A stretch of DNA of 64,000 nucleotides from positions 1,481,789 through 1,545,788 of the forward strand of contig NW_006763142.1 of NCBI RefSeq assembly GCF_000264905.1, written 5' to 3'. Both the position numbers and the translations under genes were made by a program. The DNA comes from Stereum hirsutum FP-91666 SS1. Its lineage: Eukaryota; Basidiomycota; Agaricomycetes; Russulales; Stereaceae. The notes beneath the pieces are model-generated. The model did not search any database. It was not told where the DNA came from and was given only the letters and a program-made list of their open reading frames with translations. Position 1 is the stretch's first letter. Each line of letters starts with the position of its first letter. Positions 34,067-44,940 of this stretch are shown piece by piece.

Positions 34067-37000
34067 CTATAGCGAGTCTAGGTACTCGCAAGCATCTCCT
34101 AGTTGCTTCGATAACGCGTTGATCTACGAGGAAATGTAAACGCATGAGAATGAACGCTCGACATGCAAAGACCTCGGATGAAGATTACTCACATTCTGCG
34201 ACTTGAAAGGCTGGAAGTGGTTACCCGGAATATCGAACGTCTTCACCGGTGCCCCGACCAACATACTCCACCCCTCCGTGACCTTACTCAGATCACTCCT
34301 ATCCGCAAGCCAAACCGGCACGTCGGGTACGCCCTCCGGATTGAACCCATCGGTGCATCGCAGGAGAGTGATGGGCGGGAAGGGACCTTCCCCTGGACCC
34401 GGACGAGGGTGATAATGGCCCAGCATGCGCGAATTCTCGACGAACTGGTTCTTCACGTATTGATGCAGGCCTCCCTTCGAGGGCCCGCCCTCAAGATTGA
34501 CGACGGAAGCGATGAGCTTTTGCGAGAGCGGGACGTGGTTGATGGGCGTTGGAGAGTCGATGAGGACCACACCGGCGATTTCGAAACCGATGCGCATAAG
34601 CTGCTGAGCCGCCTCGAAAGCAACGACACCGCCGAATGACCACCCTAAATGGTTTAATATAATATGTTTAATACAACGGACCGTGAAAAAAATAAGAGGA
34701 ATACTCGCCTCCAAGAATGACGGGCCCGGAGGGAGCTGTGCTTTTGACGTAGCCAGCATATTCCGCCGCCATATCCTCGACATTATCCCAGGGATTCTTA
34801 CCGAATAAGTACGGGTTATGAATCCCCCAGACGTCACGGTCGAGCGGGAGGAGCCGCCGAATGTAGTGAACGAGCCCGCTGCCGTCGTGGATGAGGAACA
34901 AAGGCGATCTTCCGGAGTTCGCGGATCGTTGGCTTGAGACGGGAACGGTGTCCAGGCCCATACTTTTCTGGAGTGCTCGTAGATTTGCGTCCATAGCGAT
35001 GGAAGACGGGGATTTGGTATTGGTGGAAGCTTGTTTGTTACTGGAATATTCGGAAACAAGGGTTTCAACGGCGTCGACTGTACGACAAGTCGCGAACACA
35101 TCTGTCGGGAGAGTGATTGAACGCTGAAAGAGAGATCTTCGTCAGGAAGAAGCCATTGAGATCTGGTGATTAGGCGTACCTTCTCAAGTTCCGATCGTAG
35201 CTCGAGAGAGCTCAGAGAATCGAAGCCGAGGCTCTCCAACTCGTGTTTGTCTTCGATATCGTCGACAGAAATACCAAGGACCTGAGCGATGATAGGCTTC
35301 ACAAAACCACTCTCTGCTAGGGTACCGTCGCTCTCTGGGGTCTCGGTCGTGTTGGGTGTCGAGCGACCGTCGGCGACAGTACTGTCGGACGTAGAGCTAT
35401 GGTCCGCCCAATCGCCGAGAGAGACTTTCACTTCTTCGGCCAAAGACGCAATCGTGTCGCAACGGGCAAGCGCAGCGGGATCGAAAATTGTCTTTGGATA
35501 GGTGGCGGTCAGTTGATGGAAGATTTCGATGGACATGAGAGAGTCAACGCCATACGATTCGAGCGTTGCGCTAGCGACCATACTCTGGGGATCGATTCCA
35601 CACGTCTCGCAGACAATTCGAATGATTCGCGCTTGCACATCGTGTGCAGGTGGCGTAGAAGGTCTGCTCTCGGATTTCGAGCGAAGGGGAATGGATGTGG
35701 ATTTGGCGATTATTGATGGGTCGGGCAAGCAGGCGCGCACCTCGGCTGCAATCTGAGAGATGGTGACGCAGTTGGCAAGAGAAGTACGGTCGAGCGAAGC
35801 CGTGGTAAATGTGGATTGAAGTTTGGAGAATATCTCGATGGACATGAGGGAATCGACACCGTACGTCGCCAGGTCGGTGAGAGAATCCAAGCCGGTGACC
35901 TGACACGTCTCACCAACGATGCGCGTTACCTCGCCGAGGGTATCGATAGAAGGTTGGGAGGGAACCACGGAGGAGGTAATTTGAGGGGCTGACATAGAGC
36001 GCGTAAGATGAACGGCCGCCTTCGGAGCTGCTGCTTGGACAAGGTGACCTCCCGCCATAGCCAGCGCGCGAGTGAGACGATCGAGACGGAGCTTTCGGAA
36101 ATGCATGCCCTTCAATTGGGCCACAATCCTCCTCGGCTCCACAACCTCCACTGCTGTCGCGTCTGCCACCATTACTCCTTCAGATTCCATCCAAGCGTTC
36201 CTGATGAATATCCCGTAGATAGCGTCGTTGTTGATGAGGCTCGGGACGGCTTTGATGGAGTCGACTTGACTGCAGATGTAAGCGTCATTTGGTCCGCCCT
36301 GCATGTTGGCGACGAATCCGGCGACGTGAAGCATGGTGTCCATGAAAATGGGGTGAACGACAAAGCCTCCGCGGTGACGATTCTTCGGCAGCGAGACGAG
36401 GGCGTAGCCGTCCATTCCGTCCGCGTCGACAACGAGAGTCTTGATGGTGTGGTACTCTTTGGAGTACGTCACGACGCGGGGGAATATAATCTCGTAAGCC
36501 GTCCGGGTGTTGAAAATTTGGACTTGCTCGCCCCTTCCGGATACGACGGTCGAGATCTGCCGCAAAAGTGAAGGAGCTGCACGCTGGAACTTGAAGATTG
36601 TTTTCTCGACTGGGGTGAGCTTGAATTCTCCAGTGCAGTGGGTCATCGAGGCGCCCTGCCCAGCCTAGCGAAACATACATCGTTAATAAGTGGTGATTAT
36701 CAGAGCGATTGCGAAAACAAACATGAGAGCTGATCTCGAATGAGCCCTTTGCGCCCTTGTCAAGAACAATGGTGGTTCTCACTACGCGCTCTTCTCCCTC
36801 CAGGTGAACCAACGGCGTCGCATAATCTATACCGCGGAGAGCGACGTACGCCTTGGGGGACTGATCATGAAGATGAGAGCTAGAGGCTTCGGCACCAGCA
36901 AGGGCTAGCTCGTGATAGATAGAAGCTGGACAAAGCGAGTGGCCACAGACGCTATGGCCGATTATAAATGAGGAGAGCTGAGCGATGGGTGTGTCGAAGA

Positions 37001-37259
37001 TGGCAACACGTCCGTTAACGTCCGATGGGAATTGAACCCAGGAGTGAAGCATTGAGAAACGATCGACGAGATGGGTGGCCGTTCCGATTTTGGCGATTGG
37101 TGGCGAGGTCGGGTGAGCGGAGAGTAAAATGGATCCAGCAGAAGGACCGGTGACGTCCAGCGTGCCTTCCTGAAATTCTGCTGAATTCGTTGACGATGGT
37201 CCACGTTCACAGAACAGCACTGTGTTGACTGGCCGAGAGCTTTCCACAGTGTAAGACAT
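34067..37259 (-). CDS. KS-less PKS paralogue: SAT N-terminal remnant-PT-ACP-ACP-ACP-TE
   Basis: A 981-residue protein that begins like a starter-unit acyltransferase (MSYTVESSRPVNTVLF, then AGSILLSAHP at 41-50) and then passes straight into a product-template domain at about residue 63 (ATHLVDRFSMLHSW). SAT core, KS and AT are absent, so it cannot extend a polyketide alone. Retained: PT His102 (IIGHSVCGHSLCPAS) and Asp288 ([11 protein letters not shown]); ACP serines 451 (GVDSLMS), 554 (GVDSLMS) and 662 (GFDSLSS); TE Ser815 (GGWSFGG), Asp in LIDSPTP and His in PGNHFQPF. Exons: 37259-36723, 36664-35180, 35123-34709, 34644-34193, 34123-34067. The third intron needs a GC donor (GAG|GCGAGT) to keep frame. 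It resembles the full PKS at 44941-52146 along its whole length (same intron positions, same 18-residue last exon). A TATA box is present. It is either a trans-acting module or a duplicate in decay. Confidence 0.88.
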
Positions 37260-37354
37260 CGTCGATGAAGCGACAGTCTATGGTTTGTAAAGGAAAGGAG
37301 AGACCTATGTGGCGCGGAAGGAAAAGGAAAATGCAGATGAGATATTCGATGCGG

Positions 37355-37361
37355 TTTTATA
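37355..37361 (-). promoter_or_regulatory. TATA box of the short PKS paralogue
   Basis: TATAAAA on the minus strand, 96 bp before the ATG at 37259. It shows that the shortened gene still has a core promoter. Confidence 0.6.
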
Positions 37362-39375
37362 CAATCATACAATGCCTTGTTAAGCAGTCCTCTTGTCGTA
37401 TTCCCGGCGTGCAACGGCGCTCGGTAAACTCCCAGAGTCCACTTGTCCGTGGGTCCCATTTCATTAGGCACAGGATTAGAAGGAAACACTGCCAACATCA
37501 TCGAGATGACAATCCCTGAGGACTGAGGCACGCAACACGTCTTGTCATGCCCTGTGCTTACAGTTGTATCGGAGGTCAGAAAGACAGCGAAATGATTCTG
37601 ATCGACTTCAATAATATCAATGACCGCTATCGGTCCCACTCGAACACCGAGAGGTCGCATTGAAGTGCGAATACAGGGGCCGCGGCTCACAAAAGAGCAC
37701 TCGACCTGAGCACGACGCACGGCCCCGAATCGAGAATGAACACAAAATAGGTATACGCCTTCGACGCGTCTGTCAATCTTTCCTGGTCAATTCCATTGGG
37801 AAAATACGTATGGTTCATCGATTCACACTTACCAAGGGAGATGCCTTTGTGGCTCAAGTTTCAACAGCATCCACGAGGATGCTACACTGGCAGAGATGGC
37901 TGTGAAAAACGCGGGCGCTGAGGTCCAGGCAGCGGCCTGATGCGGCTCTGAACATGCGTTATGGCAGTGAGGTCTAGTACTGGTGAGGTTTGCCCGTTCA
38001 ACAGCGCTCAGATATGCGTAGGTTATTCGGGAGCATGAGGGTAAACGAACAGCAGACATCCAGATATCGATTTGACGACGTGGGCGCGTCGCTGCTGTGC
38101 GGTGTCCGGGGTCTCCAGTGGCGCACGCAGTTCCCCATGGAGTGTCGGCCACTTCCTCAACCAAAGCGGTCCATCAAGCGGTTGAAGGCAAGCACTCACA
38201 CAATCCGTCGATTGTTGAAGTTCCCCGACGTTGGTCCGATAAAAACGCACGGTATTATCGTCACTCGGAGGATCGTTGTACTGACCGGTACATTGACAGT
38301 AGGTTATCACAAAGCCATCAGATTTTTTTATCACCTAAGCACATACTCATGCCGGCCATTGCTTTCAGCTCGGGATCGAAATGAATTCCAAGTCAAAAGC
38401 TGGCACTAAGCAGGTTTGTGAGTAAGATTTGCATTGAGTGTGATTTGATCTGGTAATAGTCGTCTTGAGGTTGCAAGTTTCCGCCCAGTAAGTCCATAAA
38501 TCAAGCCTAGCCGGACTATCAGTACCATTGGCAGGCTTCTGCACGGTGATGGCGGTCATATAGAGAATAAAACATGTCGCTGTACTGTCGCCGAAACTCG
38601 TCACCAGAATTGATAATGATGCAAGAGCTACCCGATACCCAGGATTGTATGCAGACCTGTATGGAACGCTGCTCGCAGATCCATTTGATGGATAAACCCT
38701 GTTTCAATTCGCGCTCAATTGCAGTAAACGAAAGGTTTTGCTGTGCACCCCAGGAGCCGGTGTAGCAGGCCGGTTTCATTCCCCGGTTCTCTACAGTGTA
38801 CGGCTAGCGCAAGCTCGTACCAAATTCCTTCAGGGCACGACGGGTTCTCGAAGGATGCAGACCCTTCCCCATCCCCATCCCTCTCGCCAAGCACATCTCT
38901 TACTTGACATGCAAGGGTTTAAACCCTTTCAAACTCATCATGTCTGATTTTTCTTCTACTCATTCTAGATGGTTCAATTTTGTCTTGCGATGAGGACATC
39001 GAGGATACGAAGAGACGCTCTAAAAGGAGCCCGAGAAGGGGTGATTTGAGCAACCATAATATGTGTTCCAGAAGAATGGGGACGACTTTAATCACAGCAT
39101 ACTGAAGATAACAGCAGTATCACCGTGATCCACGGGGCGTTCTGATCTGTGCATGAGCAGATTTACCGTGGAGATGATATGATCCTGCTTTTACGGTGTG
39201 ACCTATTAGTTACAGTCCTCTAAGGGAAATGGGTTTGTGGCCTGGATTGTAGCGTGCATGAAAACTGCCTTGGGCATACTGGTATCTGCGTCTTCTCTGC
39301 CCATGAAGTCGAGCGAATTTTAGACATCGGCATTGTGGCTTTGAAGGGGCGTCGTGGTCGGTACCGAAGGATGAG

Positions 39376-39560
39376 CTACCATCCGCGAGTATCAGTCCTC
39401 CGATGCGTCTCTGGAGTGCTCTGGAAGCGGGAGCAGGAATGAGTCTTGTCCTCATCGGATATTAAACACCATCCCCGCTGAGCCATCTGCGAGAGGAAGA
39501 GAACCCATACGTGTTTTGAGAAACGATCAATAACAGTCACATAATATTGTTTCCCCATTT
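39376..39560 (-). pseudogene. Possible LTR-retrotransposon integrase remnant
   Basis: The minus-strand frame reads GKQYYVTVIDRFSKHVWVLF. This resembles the start of the integrase catalytic core of Ty1/copia or Ty3 elements, where the first catalytic Asp lies in a '...Y..T.ID.FS+..W...' context. The rest of the frame is not recognisable and no LTRs or reverse transcriptase are visible nearby, so it would be a short dead relic. A chance resemblance cannot be excluded. Confidence 0.4.
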
Positions 39561-39828
39561 TGTCTGCGTACGTTCCCCGTCGTCACAAATATTATCCGCG
39601 CCAATTTTGGACGATACTTCGTTATCCGTGGCACGTACAGGGACGTTCTCTTGCGTCTTTCCAAACTCGTTCTGTAGAGAACCATGAATGTAATTGATAT
39701 TTGATAGAGAAACGAGGGTCGTGGATTTTCCGCAGACAAGTCCCATCCTCTCCTACGAAAACGGCACATTACAACGACTACATAGAGAACCACTGAAGAC
39801 GTCCATACCTGCCGTGCATACAATACAC

Positions 39829-41579
39829 TCAGCCCCAGAGGTACTGCTCGGTATCGGGAACACCCTCAATGTATCGGGACCCTCGAATACTATGTTTCTC
39901 AAACAGAGCGTCTATCTCCTTAAGATCTTCATCTGCGAGGACGACTTCTCCTGCAGCAAGGTTCTCCAACGTACGCGACTGCTTCCTATTGATATTCCCC
40001 ATTCAGATGAAGTGGAAGAAATTTGTTGACGGAGGAGAATTGCTTACGAGGAGCCAGGGATAGGGATGATGTGAGATCCGAGCGAGTGAACCCAAGCGAT
40101 GGCCAGCTGGGCGGGGGTAACACCCTTCCTAGCGGCTATGGCCTTCAAGTCTTCGACGAGGGCGAGGTTCTCCTTGATGTTCTGCGAGACAGTGAGTATG
40201 GGTGGATGCCGGCTACGATACGAGCATAGGTTACCTCTTCGGTGAAGCGGCCCAAGAAAGTGCGAAGGTCCCCCTCTATGTGTAGATAGATGTGAGTAGG
40301 ATAGCATGACACGAGCCCAAAAGAAATTGTACTAGCCCTGGAGGTCGGAAAGCTTTGTGATCTGTCCCGTCAAGAATCCTCTTCCGAGAGGTCTAGAGAT
40401 AAAATTTTCTCAAGACGTTCAGATGTTTGCTGCATGGAGTGTTACTCACGAGTAAGCAAGCACGTTAATATCGAGCTCCTTGCAAGCGGCAATTACTGGA
40501 GATCAAAGGCAAAAAACAGACAAAAAAACGAGTCGTGAGCGGCTTCCTTAGTGTAGCTTGTACAATCTAACCGCTTACCTCTCTTCGTCTCTTCCTCGTA
40601 AGACCAAAGGCTAACCTCAATTTCGACGGTCAATATCGGAGATACCTACGAAAAGTAATTATGCACAGGTGTCGGTGGTCATAAAATAGTGGAGTGTTGA
40701 GTGGTGAAGCTCTCACTGCTGATGCACGCCTGACGGAGGCGGCGCTGCACTCAGATATTCCGATATGGTCGAACTTCCCCTCGTCACGAAGAATCAACAA
40801 GCTCTTGATAGTCTCCTCGACGGTCCATTTCGACTGATCAAAGCGAGCACACTCGAAGACGTCTATTCTCTTCTTGCCACGGAGCTTGGCGTTACACTCA
40901 TCAACGCTCCTGCGAAGGTTTTGAGGTCTAATGGATGTTGTGAAGTTCAAGCCCAATTCAGAAACGAGCATTGGTCAGGCCACGTACGTCAAATCTACTT
41001 TTCCGATTTCTGTAGCGCTGCCTCCGCCCTTGAGAAGTGTTAGCATCAGATTCTAGTCATACGAGCAAGGATTGACGGTACTGAAAAGCACGCACTTTCA
41101 CAACAAGGAACGCTTTGTCGACATAGGTGGGATACTTCTCGAAGAATCTGGAGAGCAATTCAAGGTTCGCAGTCGGCGGGTTGTATCCGTAGAACTCGGC
41201 TGTATACCGCAATCAGGGTATCAGCCGCAAAGACGCATGTAGAAAGAGCACGATAATGAAGGCGTGTACTGACCGCTATTGAGAACCATCTTGACACCAG
41301 CGGGCAGACGATCTATGCCAGCCTTGATAGCCTCAAAGCATTGCTCGTCTGGGACTGGAGTGGGCGTCCATCTAAAAACAGAAAGGTCAGACTTTCCTTC
41401 TGGTGATAAATCATGGAAAGATCGACGAACGTCATCATCATCAAACCATGCTGGATTTTGGGAGGGTGTATTAGGTTAATCGCGCCTCACGAAGGGAAGC
41501 GTGCGAGGAGACGTACACCTGTCTTGCAGACGGTGATATCTGAAGCAGCTCCGCCGAGCTTGATGAGAGTGAGTGTCAT
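39829..41579 (-). CDS. Aldo/keto reductase (pyridoxal reductase-like)
   Basis: NADPH-dependent TIM-barrel reductase of carbonyl groups, cytosolic. Start [20 protein letters not shown] at 41579. Then [52 protein letters not shown] (the catalytic Tyr is in EFYGY), VDKAFLVVK (catalytic Lys), [96 protein letters not shown], and a C-terminus ending [11 protein letters not shown] at 39829. About ten exons. The sequence resembles fungal Plr1-type reductases, but the true substrate may be a cluster intermediate. It lies between the two PKS genes, transcribed away from the full PKS. Confidence 0.88.
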
Positions 41580-44500
41580 GGCGTTCCGAAGTATGTTAGA
41601 AGGTCCTGGGAGGAGTTGTACTTGGAGAGGGGAAGTGAGAAGTGATCGATTGGTATAAATCGAGGTGGAAATTGGATGGGATACTCTGTTCGACCGAAGA
41701 GTTCGTTGCGATAGGGTGTGCGGCAGCCACAAGACCGCCTGCTGTTATTCCTATCTTATGTAGTGTCTCGTCAGCATCATCGCGTTAGTGATCAAAACCT
41801 CGCGTCAGCATGTCTCCTCGGCACTTGGAAACGAGCAGAGCCTCCATAATAACCTGTCACAAACCATCTGCCTTTCGCGCATGTAGAAATATGATGGACC
41901 CCAAGTGAACCCGACATCATCCAAAGTGCAATCAGACGAATTGCGTTGCAGGCTATTGCGCGGCGCATCTATGGTGACAACAACCGTTTCTCGATTCTCC
42001 TTGGAGTTGTGTTCTCGGCGGGTTTACTCAAAATGATCTAAGCCTCTAACCTTGATCGTCGCAAAGCAATCTGGCGCTCGACGGGCGTCCGAGCTGAATA
42101 AAGGTACAAGTAACAACTTTTCGAGAATTCTGCTAGAATTTTATTGGTCTACATGCCGGACGTCTCTTACCGTCGTTTCATGACGAGCCCTTTCTGAAGA
42201 AATCGATCACTACCACTGTACCCATAGTGGGAACCACCTTGCAGCTTGGCGGGGGGCTAAAGGGTTTTGGTTTTGGAGGCGCGCAAACAGGATACAAGAA
42301 ACGTCTGATCCGTCGAATGATATGCTGCAGAGCGAGACGAGATTGACGTAGATGTGGACAGATGGTGGCTTGGGGCTCGAGGAGTACACAGAATCAGTGA
42401 TTAGAACGGGAAAAAAACCTGTCGGTCCTCGATCATCAGATGGTGAAGCTCTTTACACTGTCGCCGCCACAGAGAGTCTGATCATATGGCTTTGGGAAGC
42501 GAGAAGACGTATGTGGCTCTATCATCCGGTCGAACAACGAGAAGAAATGGTGCCAAAAAGTGCAGCAATGTAAGAGGACTGAGGAACTTGGGGGTCTGAT
42601 AAGTAACTCAGGGAGGTATTGAACAAGTCGGGATGAACAGACGGACCAAACTCGGCATGTTCAGGCTTAAACACCCCCGGCTTTGAGTCGGAATGAAAGG
42701 GTACGAATAGGGAAGGAAGCGTCTATGAGACGATCGTCCTCTATCACGCCCGTTGATCATGGCTCCTAACATAGAGACGGTTATGACGGCATATACACAT
42801 CATACGAAACCCAACATTCAATCGTTCATTGTAAAGCAGCTGGAATCGGACGTACCACATATTGCAATTCGAAAGAATATTCCCGGCGCACAGATCCTCA
42901 CCTCACGTTCATGTCAAACTCTCTTGATTACGCAAACCTCTCTATCACCGGAGGAACGGTATAATGATGGGCAGGAGGACTCCCTGTGACTTGCATAGTT
43001 GGTGCGAATGAGTAAGTCCCGGGCAACGATGACATGCTTGAACGGTACCAGCGAGGATGTTTAAGTTACAATAGCCGGCGTCACAGCGAGTGTTACATAG
43101 GTCAATTGGAAGTATACTAAGAAAAGCGGTCATAGGCATTTCTTTATGAGTGCAAGGGACAGCAGGAGCATGGACGAAGGAACGAGAAGGGAAGACATTG
43201 ACGACCTGAAAGTTGAAAATACACACCGGGAGGGGCGGGCCGCGCATCCTTACCTAAGTCAGAGCTAGCAGAAGCGGCGGATATCAAGCGGATATCCAAC
43301 TTCTCGATTCGTTTGCGATGTGTACCACGACCTCTCCGACTACAATCGGCCATCGAACGGTCGGTCATTCTAAAGCAATGTACAACTCGCGATACCGCTT
43401 TGTCGAGATCATTTCGGATGGCACTGGTTGAAACGGCTATCGCGCTCGGGGGGAGCGTTTTAGTGCGTAAAGTTATTCCTTTTTCGTGTTCAAGCAAGAA
43501 GTAAAATTCCAAAGGTGTGTACCGCAACTCATTTCCAGTCTCCCCAACCATCATTTCCAACAATTACTCTGCTTTTCGTCCACAAATCCGCGCTCAAAAG
43601 CAGTACATGGGCGCTGACTCGGTCACGTGGCGTTTGGCTAGCAGGCTGCAGCGGCGGTAAAATTTACGGGCGTGTTGGCCGGGGGTTCGCTTTGTGGGTG
43701 AGTGGGAACAATCCTTCCGATTCTGTCCGTGAAAGACCATGAACGTTGTTTCAAAATTCTCAAAGCTCTCGAAGCTCTTTCCGGGACCGAGTGGTATGTT
43801 CGCACTCCACTTCGTACGCCGAACCATGGTACGCCACACACTTTGGTTACCTGGCGCCGCAGGCGTACAATCCCTGCTGCTGTCTCATGGGGTTATCGTC
43901 ACGCCGCAAATCATCCAGGAGATAGCTGAGGATAGCTGTAGCGGTCAATCGGTAACGCCGTACGAGAACTGCCCTGGATGGCCTTTCGGTACCATGCACG
44001 CATTGACACTGCGTGTGAGATAAAGCATGTCCTTGTCCTACTGGTACCGCCTTACCCTATTTCCCTGGGCTCAGTAATATCCAAGTTTGAGTTACCAATG
44101 CAGGTATACCCTGACCGTTTATTGATCCATGTTTCAGCCACATCCCAATGTGTGCCGCCAATCATGTGGTTGCAGACTTGATCATCTCAGCTCGATTTGA
44201 TTCTGCTGAATCAACAAGGGTAGAACTGCTGACGACGGATCAGTGTTGAGAGGACGCCATGGCGTTCAGTGGTGGTGGAAGAAGAGAAGAGCTCAACTGG
44301 GGAGACAATCACTGAGTCGAGCGCTGATCGTCGGTCGGTACCGCGTGAGAAGCTGTTGTAATGTTCAGTTACATTCGCGATGGATGAAGCGTCGTAAGGA
44401 GCGACCGTAAATGCGACAAATCCATCTTACCCTTGGTTCCTTGGGTAGGACGAACTGCTCTGTCATCTTCCGCCAAGCCTCCATTGCCAGTTTGATATGC

Positions 44501-44940
44501 TTCAGCGGTCTGCATTCAACGTTCGCACGCACTTACTGATATTTCCTTTTGTCATCATCTCCTTTCTCCACAGACGCATTTTGGCCACCCCGTCCCGAAC
44601 GAAGAGAATGCGCCCAGATGGCCGAGGGACTACCTCATTGGGTACCACCGGTGAGGCCGAAATTCGGTGCTAGACTCTCGAGACGCCTGCACGTAGCACG
44701 CCTCAAGCTGCATAGCGCCTGAGTGCCGGCTGTGGCACCGAGCTCAGGCCCCCTCTCTCCATAAGCTTAGGGCCAACAGATGTACAGGATCTTCGCGCCA
44801 TCAGTTCAGGTTTTTTGATTGAAGAAATGACCATAAGAGAGAACTCAATAGTCAGGACTGTGTCACTTATAAAGCCTCGTAGACTGCCTCTCTTTTATTA
44901 CAGGCGTCACGCTACTCTCTCCCTCCGGTAAACATCAAAG
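41580..44940. other. 3.4-kb gene-poor stretch upstream of the full PKS
   Basis: No gene recognised on either strand. The longest frames (43144-43563 minus, 43739-44023 plus) have no known motif and no supporting splice pattern. The region between the divergent AKR and PKS genes must hold both promoters. Confidence 0.45.
44868..44874 (+). promoter_or_regulatory. TATA box of the full PKS gene
   Basis: TATAAAG 67 bp before the ATG at 44941. It is followed by a pyrimidine-rich leader. Confidence 0.6.

Larger units (their letters stand above)
37260..39828. other. 2.6-kb gene-poor stretch with degraded sequence
   Basis: Holds the short paralogue's promoter at its left end. No intact gene is seen. 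A possible retroelement remnant lies at 39376-39560 (separate entry). Other frames such as 38023-38334 show nothing recognisable. Confidence 0.45.

Noticed and set aside
34124..36646. Reading the short PKS gene as an 840-residue single-exon protein starting MTHCTGEF.
   Set aside because: That frame starts inside PT after an intron and runs through three later introns, losing the TE motif; the spliced model matches the full PKS exon by exon.
43144..43563. 139-codon minus-strand frame upstream of the full PKS.
   Set aside because: No recognisable motif, no splice partners and composition like the surrounding intergenic DNA.
44600..44700. GATGGCCGAGGGAC, resembling a class II tRNA A box.
   Set aside because: No B box follows at the right distance and no cloverleaf forms.
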